Positions 26,717 to 39,700 of a DNA stretch of 64,000 bases are shown here, piece by piece. Below the pieces are notes generated by a model. That model saw only the letters and a program-made list of their open reading frames with translations, made no database searches and was not told the DNA's origin. Both the position numbers and the translations under genes were made by a program. Numbering within the stretch: the stretch's first letter is position 1; every line of letters starts with the position of its first letter. The DNA comes from Chondrilla cf. caribensis (lineage: Eukaryota; Porifera; Demospongiae; Chondrillida; Chondrillidae): contig OZ026556.1 in assembly GCA_964020155.1 (NCBI GenBank), forward strand, positions 2,321,501 through 2,385,500, in the 5' to 3' direction.

Positions 26717-29700
26717 ATAGAAATCATACTTGGTGTTAAATATACTACCTTTTCCAATCCTCATCAATAATGCTGATTATTGCCTTTCTACGTGCTGACA
26801 TGTCCCTTGAGTAGAGCAAGACAATAATGCCGATACGTAGCAAGATATAAATAATCACAGTCACCACTCACTCCTGACGAAGTGCCTTAGCAACGTTGTT
26901 ATCAACACTATTCACTATGACTTTGAAATGGTCCAGACAACTCTTGTCACTGAAACTGGTGGAAAGTCTGTCAAGCATCTGCAGATAATTAACCATAATA
27001 TGCAGTTATGGATGTGATTAGTGCTCTATATCATACTGGTATTATCACAAAGCACAAACCCTTGCAAGTCCAGTGTATGTATGTATGCATACATGAATTG
27101 GTTACCAAGTTAGATAGATTGGCTGAAGATGGCTTTTGCTTTCTTTCCATTGTATACTATTGTCTTCTATTGTATATCATGTTGTGTTAAATTATACTTA
27201 CATATACGTACATAATAGTTGTACCCTGCTTTTGGTTGTGTAGCCCTTGGTTAATCAACTGATGTCCCCTCAGTACATTTCCCATATGCATGTACTGATG
27301 AAAAGAGGGGTACAACTACAACTATTATGTATCCCATTCAATAGTACAATTACAAGTAGCTGAGATAGATTTTGTTTACAACTTCAAAGAGGACAATTTT
27401 CTCAAACAACTGGAGGTCACTATCAATTCTTACGAGAATCTCATGAAATACACTGGAGGAGTACATACAACTCTCAGATGGCTTTGAGGCTGCCAATACG
27501 TACTTCCGTAGACATTGAGCATCAGGATATTTACTGAACAAACGAAGAGACTTCTTGCCGAATCATTTTATTTATGACCAAATGTACAAAGGAAACTTGC
27601 CCAACCAACAAGCCTCAGGATACATATAGAACAAATGAAGCAATGGTTACGGCTTTTCCAATGGGAATTCTGAAAATCAAACTTTTTCACCCCCCACAAG
27701 AACATCAAAATTAATAACGGCTCAAGATGTACATTCACACACATCCCCAGTACATCACGAATGTACTCCAGTCAGTCCTTTTGATCCTAAGTGACAATAT
27801 CACCAATCAGGACACATATTATATATTAATATATAAATTAGATTTTTTTTAATTTATTTATTATATATAGTATATTATATATTATATATAGATGAGAAAT
27901 AAAGGAAAAAGTAAAAAGAAAAGGAATATGCAAGAGATCATAATATAATATCAGTGTTAGCAATAAGGTAGCAAAAGTGGTTGGACAAATGTCCGAGCAC
28001 TTTGAATTTGGGTTGGACATATTCAATCTGGGTCGGACATTGTTTGTATGGATCTTCATCCCACATAATGCAACGTAAAATTCACTGCAAAACTATCACT
28101 TCATACATTATTAGTCAACAATTCACTATCAAAATCTCCTTATCCTCTTGTGACGTCATTATGCGTATTTCAAAATGCCCTATTTTCGGCAACTTTGTAG
28201 ATAAAAACTGCAAATTTCACTCGTTTGAAATAACGACGATTTTTAACAATAACACGGATGTTTAATTACTAAACAAAGTGATTTAAGACCAGCTTTCATG
28301 GCAGTGGCCCTTTAATTGTGTTCAGCCATCGGATAATGTCCGACGTCCGACCGTTATTTCCAACACTGATATATATATATATATATGTATCAATTGCCCA
28401 TCATTAACTAAACCAGAATAATAATAATATTATAATTCAAGTGCACAACATTATAATAAACTACATATATACGTAAACCAATATATTGTAATACATGATT
28501 ATTACTCACACTCCACAGTCTGAAGGCTCCCTTGTACACTTGCTCATTTTCAGGCAGTGGTAACACAAGATGCTCAATGTACATCTGAACTGCTCGAATC
28601 TTCTGCCATTTGTACCTTACATGTAGTGAAATGTAGGTACATTGATGTAGTGGTATAGCTTACAAGTGCATGATTTTACTGCATTTTAAAAATGTCTGTA
28701 CTCACAACATTCATGCACATCGTGCAACACCGTAATAACCTTAGTCATGCACATTGCTTACTTTATCTGGTTACAGTCAGCCTGGGCAGATTGCAGTACT
28801 TCATCTACCGTGGTCTGACAGTCACGAAGGTTTTTGATGTAGTTATTTCTAAGATTTTGCAATTTCCAGAACTCCTTGTTTTTCACTGGTTGTGGGGTAA
28901 TCCTTGATAGTAGGTCCTCAACAGCAAGAAGATCGAGAGGCTACATGGAAAGGTAGGAACATGGAGAGGCAGCAGTACCAGTGAAAGTAACAAAGAGAAG
29001 AGAAAGAAAAAAAGAACTGGTCATATCTGGACAACAATTCGACATACAACATGCACACACGCACGCATGCATGCACACCTGCACGCACACACACAAAAAA
29101 ACACACAAACACAAACAAACACACACAAACAAACACACACACACAAACAACGAACACATGTACGCACACATATGATCAACAAACACGCGCGCGAGCGCAC
29201 CCGTTTCCAAACATGCAAACAATTCCAGGATCTTACCTTATATTCTTCCAATGGGAACTTTCTTAACAACACCTCATGTAACATGGGAAATATTCGTCCC
29301 AATTCTCTGTAGTGGATGTACTGAAGCCTGTTCTTGTGGTACACCAGATGGTAGGACAGTACTTGTAGCAAAATTGTCCTGTTTGATCTTACATCTGCAG
29401 ATGCCAGCAACCTGTCTGATTGCATTCGAAGAAATTGTTCCAGAATCTTGATAAAATGAATAAAAATTATATAACATACAATGATGTTCAAAATTACATA
29501 GACGTTGAAATGAAGGAATTGGAAATATTGCATTACTGAACCTACTTCACTTTCTTCCCTTGAGTTCGGTTGCATCACTCCAGCAATGAAATCTTTCAAA
29601 TACAATTCATCAGCATGGAGTGTTTCATCATTGATTTCATGCAAAAATGCACCTACATGAGTAGCCTTGACTGCATGGTACAAGGTACCTATGAAAGTGT

Positions 29701-32700
29701 ACAAAAATAATAATAGCACAATATCAGTCACATGGTTCTGCAGTAACAGGCCAGGGTCTGACTAGCCAAACCATCCTGGGTTCACATGCTGGGGCAAAGA
29801 TGAGGATGGATGATCTATTCAACAAAGCAATTATTTCACACCTTAGCCAAATCTGGTAACTAAGACCAGAAACAATATGGATTATTGCTACAGTAGCTAA
29901 ACATTGCATTTGAGGAGTATTTGAAGGATTTCATTTTGATAACAAGAAGTAGAAATGCAGACATTCTTTCAACTGGCAATGCCCAAGAATTATCTATGTT
30001 TATCAATGGCAGGCAAGGATAGCCTACACTGTGAATAGTCTTTTACAAATTAAGGTTGGTATGTGACATACTCGGATTACTTTGGAGGACTTGCCCATGT
30101 GGCTGAATCACTAGCAAAGTTCATCTGTACATAAGTTATGTTATGGGCCTATTTAGCTGGATGTGGTAGGAATATGTACGTAAGGGTACTGCATATTAAG
30201 AGACAGTTGAACCTGAGACAGACCAGCTACCTAGACTAGGGAAGGTAAAACGTACTTCCACACATGACTGCACACATATACACATGTATGCAAACACACA
30301 CAGTACAAATACACACATTAATACGTGCAAACATACACACTTCTTAAAATTTAGAGCTTGTACTAACCTATTTCCAACATTTCATGTTCCACTATGTGGG
30401 CTTCAATAGCTGTGAGAAAAATCCAAGAAAATGGCATTTGACAGTGATATTCATCAACTGAAATGCTTGCCAATTTCTGTACAACAGGAGTAGCATTTTC
30501 CCTCTGAATCTTTGCTTCATAGCTAAATTGGCAGAGATGCTCATTCTCAAACACCTTCAACCACAGTATCCTCAGATTCCCATCAAGGCACAGTCTCAGG
30601 TTGTTGTGTTGATCCACGAATTCCACAATATATGCTAGCAGGTCAGTCAGAGTGTGATCTATTCTCTTGAGCAAAGTGTTGAGGAAGGTACCTCCTTCTT
30701 GTAGCCTGTGAGGGTCCATGGCCTCCCTTACTGCCCAGTCACTTTTGGTAACTTCTAATTGGGCACTTTCATTTTGTTGTATGAGCCTGCAAATTTTTCG
30801 GACTAGAATACCATAAAATGTGGTAGAATCTACAGAAAACGTACATGAAGAAAAAAAAGGATGAATACTGACAATTATGTTTAATGTGCAAGAATCATAA
30901 AACAGTGTCACAACGATTCCATAAATGACCATGTGCACATAATGCTGAACATGAAACATTTCCTTCATGTACAGTAAGTATAGGTAATAACATAATACTA
31001 ACCCAATCTTTGGTTGGAGCCACAGTCAACAACTGCCCTTAGGGTGTTCAGCTTGTCTACCTTGGAGCCATGCTCATCAGAAGCCTCTGGAAGTTGGGCC
31101 ACAGCTGCTGCCATGCATTTTTCCAAACGTCGATGCAAGGCTATGCCTTCTTTACCAGGGTAGAATAACTCACTCAGTTGAGTACCAAGTGCTATGTGAA
31201 AGTTGAGTGCATTCTCCTCAGGAGATCGCAGGTCATCTAGATGGACACAAGTCCACTGCCCTCCTTGGAAAGCAATGAATTTTGACCCCCCAGGAGTCTT
31301 GGGTAGACTAACAATAAAGATCATGTGGATCTTACGTTTCTGTTTCTTATATTTCTCTTTCCAGTGATCTTCCTTCTTAAAATCCACCAAGATGTCGACA
31401 GCTTTGTGTCTGGCACAAGAAATGAGGTCTTTGTTCAAATGACCGGAGGAACATTGGACAAGAACATAGGCATCGCTTTCAGTGACAGTCAATAGATGCT
31501 TTCTGTATTGTAAAGCAATATGCATGGCAATTCATATGCAATAATGAATTTAGCATATGAAAGGGTGGTAATGAATGACCCAAAAAAGGCATGGTGAATG
31601 TGTTCACTATGGAAGAAATGAACCTTATTCTATCTGTGAAATCAGCCTCTGCATCGAGTTCCTCCAGGTACATGTAAATAAGAGCATTCTTATTTACTTC
31701 AAGTTCTCGGCACAGTCTTGAGACATCAACAGGAGCCAGTGGCTGGCTATAAGTTGTGACTTGAACCAGGACACCTAGTTGTGTTTTATCCGCTTCCTGT
31801 TCAGAGTTTTGCCGAAATGTTCGTCCGTAGTTGAGCGATGGATGAGGAGATTCAAATTCTTCAGATTTAGCAACCTCTGAGATATCCTGAATTAGCAATT
31901 GGCTGAGATGGAGGTGCTGCTGCTTTTTGAAGTAAATATCCCAAATTTCCTCCACTTCATCTTTCATGTCAGTTTGCCTCAATCTTGCAAGAGCATCGGG
32001 ACAGGCCATATTAATCATCAGTTCTTTACAAATAGCAGTAATCTATTGGATTTAAAGAATTATAGACTTCAAGTGCTATAAAACTAAAATTACCATATGT
32101 AGATAGTAATAATTTTATATAAGACTAAGTTTAATGTGCAGTGTACCATACCAATGGATAGTAGTTAAGTACATACCCTTTCGTTCCATTCATCATCAAA
32201 GCTAGCTACTTGACACATTTTATACGCCTGAAAGACGACAGCAACGGGAGTCTCGGACTGATAGCCTACAAACACATCTTCCTTCTTAAAATTGGTTCCA
32301 GGCACGTTAGTCATTCTCTCAACCCATTGCTTCAGCCCATCACAAAATATCTGCTGTTCAGCTGTCATTATTATGGAGGAAGTCACCAAGTGCTTTTCTA
32401 GCCTGTTGATCAGTGGAATGGGGAACTTTTCGTATACTTTGTCCTTTTCAGCAATTAGTATCAACCTGGATAATTGAATTAGGGCAGTCAAACTAAGAAG
32501 TGCGGATAATAATATTATACAATACTGGCCAAAAATGATGTATCACACTTAGCTTGGGTACTAGGTGTTAATTACTATAGTATTTATTTGTTTAAACCTC
32601 ATCACATTATGTGAATGTGAGAACAGTAGATTTATTTAGGAACAACAGCTAAATACAGTAGGCCTTGGAAATTTGAAGTCTGTAAACAGATTGCACACTT

Positions 32701-35700
32701 ATATTATCTGGGAATCCAAATGAAAGCAAGGGTACCCAATAAGGATACTTCCTTGCATGACAACAGAATAATAAATAAATACAGACTATCTGTAAAGGAT
32801 AATGCGCTCTCAATCTGGATGAAATCTTCAAGATAGAAAGAGTGATGTCAGATCCAATAAAGATTGAAGAATTTTTACATTTCTAATTTCTAATCTTAAT
32901 CTCATGTAAAAACAGGCTGTACACTTTTATTTTACACATTGCACTTTTTCCAAATATTCAACACTGAGATGAACATTGAGCATTTCAGAAAATTTGACTA
33001 CTTGCATAACCAAGATCCTAAATACTGGATGCAAATTTGTTCAGATTTTATTTCGTCCATCTGACTTTACATTTTTTACATTTCTGATAAAAGAAGACCC
33101 AATATGGTGACAATTGAAAGTAGTTATTAAACCTCATATTATTCCATACATTAACAAATACATCCAGCAATAAACTTATTACACAGCGACTATGATCTCA
33201 CTTGAATTCATCATGTACTCTGCACTTGATGCGGTGCGTCTGGAGACCCAAATCAACATAGCGGTTGTCCATACTTTTTGTGTAGTACTGAAATGGTAAA
33301 CATGATACACATTATGTATTCAAACAGAATAAATTGATCAGACAGGCCATCAAATAATTTACTTGATTCAAAAGGTCATACAAGCTCTCGTACAGATTCT
33401 CCAGGTTCAACAAGACAACAGTCCTGCCAGTTTCCATGCAAATCTTTATCTGATTGATGTTACGACACACCTACATTGATGGTAGGTTTGTAAGAAATCA
33501 TAAAGAATATACACTATGTACCTACACATACCTATGTACCGTGCATACTAAGTATAGGTCATAATCGGCTTCTAAACTGGTCCTTTTAAGTGCCTCCATA
33601 CGTGAATATTGTACAACAAGGAGGGAGGTTATGCTGCATCTAAACAGATGCTTATAGAGCTCTGAAGATTCCAAGTGACTGACACTATTCAAATACTTCA
33701 GGAATGGATACTATTCGGAGGTTAATCAATAGTTTCTGTGTTAGAAAATGACACTCATCTGTATTTTCCCACCATACTAAAAGATAGGGCGATATGGATC
33801 TGTATGAAATATACAGACGCAATAAATCCCTTGATGTGGTCACACATCAGTTTAGAATAAGTAATACAGTAGAACCTGTCCAAAACGACACCTCTCCAAA
33901 CACAAAAATGCTTACACCGACACCAAAGTCCCATTCAGGGTCCGAGTCAAGGGACACAAAACAATGCTAAATCACCTGCCTGATAAGATATTTGCCTAAT
34001 CCCAAAAGCAACACTGATTTTGGAGTCTCCTGAATGAAAACCACCTTAGTAATCCAACAATTATAGATTGAATTTGTTAGACTCCTCTACTGTCAAGCTT
34101 GCAAGTGCACGCATATGACAAAGTTTGTCCATACACTCCCGTAATCAACCGCAAAATGTGTTATAGGTGTACACAGATGTGCTCACAGATATCTGCAAAC
34201 ACTTACATAGGCCCCCACAGAAAATATGTAATTTTTGCCTCCAAAAGAATATTGAAAATAAACCCCAAGTAAGATCAGCCCAACACTATGGCAATGGGGC
34301 ACATGTAGAAAATAAAAAAAAAACATATAGCACAACAGCCTGTCAGTGACATTCAACCTCAGAATTCAAGAGTGAGCACATAAATTGCCATAAATAGAAA
34401 TGATAAGATTATTCCTTGACAACAAAGTCCAAGTTAAAAACAATTCAACAATGATAGGTCACAGCCATGAATATACAAGAGCCCTACCTCATCACAAGTA
34501 CATACCTGAGTATAGTCTTTATCTTTGGGGAAGCTGCTACCAAATAGCACATAGGGTGGTTTGCTAGGCGGTAGTTTATTGACAAGATAGTCTTGCATTA
34601 TCTCAAGTGCTGCGTCATTCTCAGTCAGGAACAATAAGTACCGGTTTTCACTAAATAGAAAGATTGAACAGAATATGAAACAAATGATATCAAGTCAACA
34701 TGATATACCTTTTTTGCATATTATACACCAAAGTACACATGACACTAATGTTCATGCAAAACAGACAACAAACAGCAACAGCTACACACACACACACACA
34801 CACACACATACGTACGTATATATTATTATACATAGACAGATAAATAGATGGATGGATAGATAAATAGATAATAGAATCTGATGAAGATATGGATAATATT
34901 ATAGATATAGATATATAGGTATATTTGATGAAATGCAGAGGTCATTTTCTTAAACGCTGACTGGAAAATCCAGAGTTTTGTTCGAGTATAGAGGAGGGGG
35001 GCATATGTGAGGCATATTAATAGGTGAGCAATCTGAAAGGGAGAAAGTCTCTTAGGAGAACTTCTTCATTTATCTCAAAAATGCAAAGTTTTTACTCTAA
35101 ACAAATAAACAAAGGAAATGAAGCAATATCTAACATGTTAGTCCATTGATTTGATATTTCTTTTAAGCGAAGTAACGAGAAAGACTTTGAATGAATTTCT
35201 GCTCCACAGAGATGCGGAACTGATACAGAAAACCCCATTATACTTTATCCAAAGCTAATTGTAGAAGGTTTCTGTCTGATTCATCTCTTCATCTTCATGC
35301 AGGTGAAGCATGATGGTTCAGTCATCTTGCAATACTTACAAAGTATGCAAACTTCTTCAAATATATCGAAGGAATAATCATAAATAAAAGCTTCATCACA
35401 GCTTATCTTCCGAATATGGTGTCCAGAATACTTCACGAGACGTAAGGCGCTCATTGTAGAGAGATCTGATGTTGAATTCTTGACTGACCAGCAAAATCTC
35501 GAAGCCACTCAATGGAACCTCGTTACATTTATACCGATAATAGTTACTATGTCCTGGTTTCCTTTAGTGCATTAATATTGATTTGTATTGTAAGTATGTA
35601 TGCATGTTTTGCCATTTGTTCCATTTTGCTCTGGATATGTGTACAACCCCGCCTTTTATATGCAACCTTTGCATTTAAATGAAATTACAGCTGTTAATTA

Positions 35701-36720
35701 CATAGCTACGCAGATCACATAACTATTACACAGAAATTTATGATTAGCAATCATAAATTTCCATACAAAGTATTGAGTATGTGAACATGCCTATACATGT
35801 GTGCATCCTTATCGGTTGGGAACCTATTCTATTACAGTACAGTACAGTCTATGTATAAGGGGAGGTACGCCCATATAATTTGCAATACATACCCATGCCA
35901 TGTTCTTTCTTTGGAACTCAAACTTTTCCCAATGAGACCAAGTGGATCACATGGGGGATCATCCTCGTCCTACAAATAGTACAGTAGACACAAATAACAT
36001 GAATTAAATGACTGAAGTCCACATAAAAATTATAACCTTGTTGTCAATTTATGTATGTGTGAGTGCTATATAATGTCAAGTTATCAGCAAAAAATAGCAC
36101 GATATAAAATGAATCAGTTTTATTTATTCATAAGGATGAAATACAACATTCATGCAATATACTGATAGACTTGACAACAATGACAAATATCAAGTTGACA
36201 TAATGTAAATAATGTAAATTGATAAAGATACCAATTCGAATAACAAACCTCAGAGTCAACAATGGCACGATTTTCAAAACATTCACTGAAGAATTCCAAT
36301 GGATTGAAATCAGTTTGATCAGTTCCACCAAAATTCCTCAACACAGCATGTTTGAACTGTCCCAGAGTTAGATATGGGCCTTTATTTTCATTAGCCAACC
36401 AATACAGCATCTTGACGAGACTGATGGGAAAGGAAAAACAATTACAAATCATTACTAATTTACTGTAAAAACATATTAGTACTAGCATGGGGTTGAATAG
36501 ATGAAAAAAGGCAATGATCCATCTGTGAGGATAACCTGTAGAAATCTCTCAATCCAAAGAAGTCTTTCCTCTGTCCATCTTGACTTTCAATGATTTTCAA
36601 ATATGCAGAAGCTAAATCTTTCAGCATTGGGTCCAGATACCGTCGAACAGGATTGTTCTTATCATTAGAGCATATCCCCCTGAAGGAATATAAAAAGTCC
36701 AATTAATTCACACACACACA

Positions 36721-36774
<54 letters not shown>

Positions 36775-39700
36775 TACACCAAAACTGCAGTAGTATAAAA
36801 ATATTCATGCTATTAGGAAAAATCAACAAACAATAACAAAGAGGTGTTTAACCTTGCACTATCCACTAGCTCATCCACATCAGGGTCTCCCCTTCTGACC
36901 ATTATCCCTCGGTTCATTTTGGCTGGGTCAAGTGCCCAATTTGATATACCAATGAAGGCAACTCTTTCTTCTCTTTTTACAACCTGCATACATTTACAAA
37001 AAGTACACAGTAACATAATAATATTATCTCACATGACTACACTGTCACACAATGTCAAAAAAGTCAGTACATCAACCTTCAAGAAAGGCAAGGCAGTAAT
37101 TACCGAGTGTTAGTGTGGTTAATTGTTTTCGTCATATGGAGAGTCAGATTGGGGTCGCCCACACTTCGTGCATGTAAAACTCACAATTTGGGTCCACATC
37201 GGTTTAACACATAAATCGCTAATTGCATGCATTGATGAAAGTAGGTCAGCGTGCGCTACAAATAAGGTAAGTAACATTAATTTTCTGACAACTGGCTAAA
37301 TAGTGAGTGATGCGCAAATAAAGTTACTCAATTCTAGCTCTCTGACGGCTCCATGCACTATCTTCGATAGGCGGCTGGCAAATATCTCAAGAATATATCA
37401 AAACAATTTTATTTGGCGATTTTTCAATTTCCTCCTAACTATTGTAGGGTTTCTTCTTACGTCATTTGGGACATCCAGTTGTGCAACCATTCCAACGTCC
37501 ATCTTCAAAAGCCATGTTTTGTCTATTATGTCATTTTGCAAGTAGTCATAGCGAGGTTCTGAACTTTGTTCACAACTAGTATAATGTATGTACGGAAAGT
37601 TTCACAGGGCAAAACTTTCGCGAATCACTCAATTTCGCAAATTTCACGACAAAAAGTTTCGCGTTTTAAACGCCTAAAGCGTTAATTGATTGTCAGATGA
37701 TTACGTCCTCGGGTGTTCACGAATAAAACTTTCACAAATACCCGTTTCTTTGCGAAATTCGCGAAGCTTTTAGTCCATGAAACTTTCCCGCTATACGGTA
37801 GTACTTATGCAGTTCAGCCCAGTCCATGTTAGCTTCAAGGAACTGTGTATTTATGTTCACAGATGTTGTTATTTAATGTATATAGTATGATTTGGGTTAG
37901 AAACTGAATAAAATTAATAGAATCTGAACTGTTATGTCCACTACTACATTCAATTATGCATAAAAAATTATTTTTGCTGTCCCACAGTAACATAATGTGA
38001 TCATGCACTGAAAAACAAATCTAAGTGGTTTATTAATACATGCATTAGTACCTGAATCTCTCTTGGGTCTGATCCATCAGTTCCATCCTCCAGAAGTGGG
38101 TGGAGAGCTTTGAGGGGCATGCTGGCTGAGTCCTCTGCCAAACCAACTTCATCAAGGACCACCACAGCAACTTCTTTAGTATAATCCATGTCTTTCTGTA
38201 GTAGATTTTTTGCACTGTCAAACACATCAATGATGCTTTTCGGGGTGGACAATTGACTACACTGATAAGATAGGAGCTCGACCTATGGGCATTTGATAAT
38301 TATAATAACGGTCAATATAAAATACATGTAACTGTGACATGGAGATGCATTTTCAATGCCCAATCTAGTGTATATCATGAGTTGCCCATATATTTTACTG
38401 AGAATGAATTAACAAGCCCTTCAGCCTTTGTCTCAAAACATATCCTCAATAATGACAACACTGAACTAAGGAAATATTTCACACACCAAATGAGAGACAT
38501 TGAAGTGCCACCATAAGTTGAGAGACACATGTCCATGCTTATTTAGACATCCATTGCATTTTACAGCAAATCAAGAAATATGATCAAATTTATTCATCTT
38601 AAAGACTGAACGCTCTTAATGATAGAGAGAGGTTAATGCACAATATTGGTCACATATTGACTGATATCCTCCTTTGTCCTTCCTTATCAGGAAGACCACA
38701 AGTGTTTACTTGTGTGTTGGAACAATAAGGTGAGGATAGTCATCCAACTTATGCATGGGTATATCACACTGAAGAGCTCAAATTAGAGCAAAACAGCTGT
38801 CTGTGGTTCCTAGTTTTGATGATTTGGATGACTGGGAGGTCATCACTGTTGTCATCTCAATAGGACTTTGGTTCCCCAGCTAACACAGGCTTAGGTCTTG
38901 TCAGCTGATTGGCGTAATATCTGTGATGTTCTTAACTCGTCCTTAAATTCATTTGACGTCCAATGTCTCCATATCTTACAGTATTAAAAGAAGTGGCATG
39001 ATCAAGTCAAACTTAAAATAGATGCCAGCACGGGGTCATTATAACAGACCCCGAAAAGAGCAATAAAATGGCGGATGAATATCAACCCTGCAAACATAAC
39101 GCATTTATAGAGTGGAGGAATAATATTGAATCATTTCTTTGACATGTACTAGAATTTAAATCTTCTTTTAAAGTGTAAATAAGAAACAGAGGTAATTCAA
39201 TCGCGAACCTTTAAGATAATTGTGATAATGCTTTGATTTTTGATAACTTATGTGCTTTCTTGGCCAATTTGGTCCTTCGTTTTAGTGTCTGAGTATATTT
39301 CCATCTAATACAAATTGTGATATCATTTGATTGTTCGTTGATTGCATGTCAGCATTACTGCAGTTGCATCAAGCATGTCTTTTATTGTGAGTTTGTTGCC
39401 TGAATGCATTTATTGCACAATCACTTCTCCGCGAATTGTGACGTAGGTGATAAATATTCAACAATCCAATCATTAGACGCCCTAAATCTCCAATCTATGG
39501 ATGTGCGTGAAAACTACCCTGTGTGTGTGCTATTAACCACTGCAGAAAATTTATGCAACAATATTCTGTTTGATTGAAGCTAGGTCATTAAATTTACTAT
39601 AGTTACTAGACCCAACTTGTATCAAGTGCAATGAAATCTTGGATCTAGTAAGTAAAGTCACATATACAAGCCATGTGATAATACTAATAATTAGAATGTC

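Larger units (their letters stand above)
15784..32042 (-). other. RNF213-like gene: E3 module and C-terminal domain exons
   Basis: Exons: 32042-31624, 31502-31003, 30829-30368, 29688-29546, 29446-29237, 28940-28762, 28615-28510, 26978-26872, 26805-26749, 26468-26223, 26142-26028, 25954-25529, 25466-25347, 25247-25155, 25025-24972, 24761-24567, 24475-24367, 24290-24256, 24166-24069, 23985-23832, 23622-23442, 23370-23291, 23220-23163, 23010-22838, 22730-22586, 22468-22385, 22275-22095, 20201-19916, 19000-18806, 18421-18341, 18262-18135 and 15937-15784. Landmarks shared with human RNF213: MPFSW, NPVIRSVLLQL, LPTMPED, CPNGHP, DRTQTG, ISYEGEID, ASKGGDCNM and PEEIL near the end. In human the RING would lie between exons 26978-26872 and 26468-26223. 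The last intron (15938-18134) is the longest here and holds transposon debris. Confidence 0.9.

Noticed and set aside
35281..35508. Minus-strand 75-codon frame with a Cys-rich end (CILCKYCKMTEPSCFTC)
   Set aside because: I looked at it as a candidate missing RING, but it lies upstream of the RING position, lacks the spacing and has no phase-compatible splice sites.
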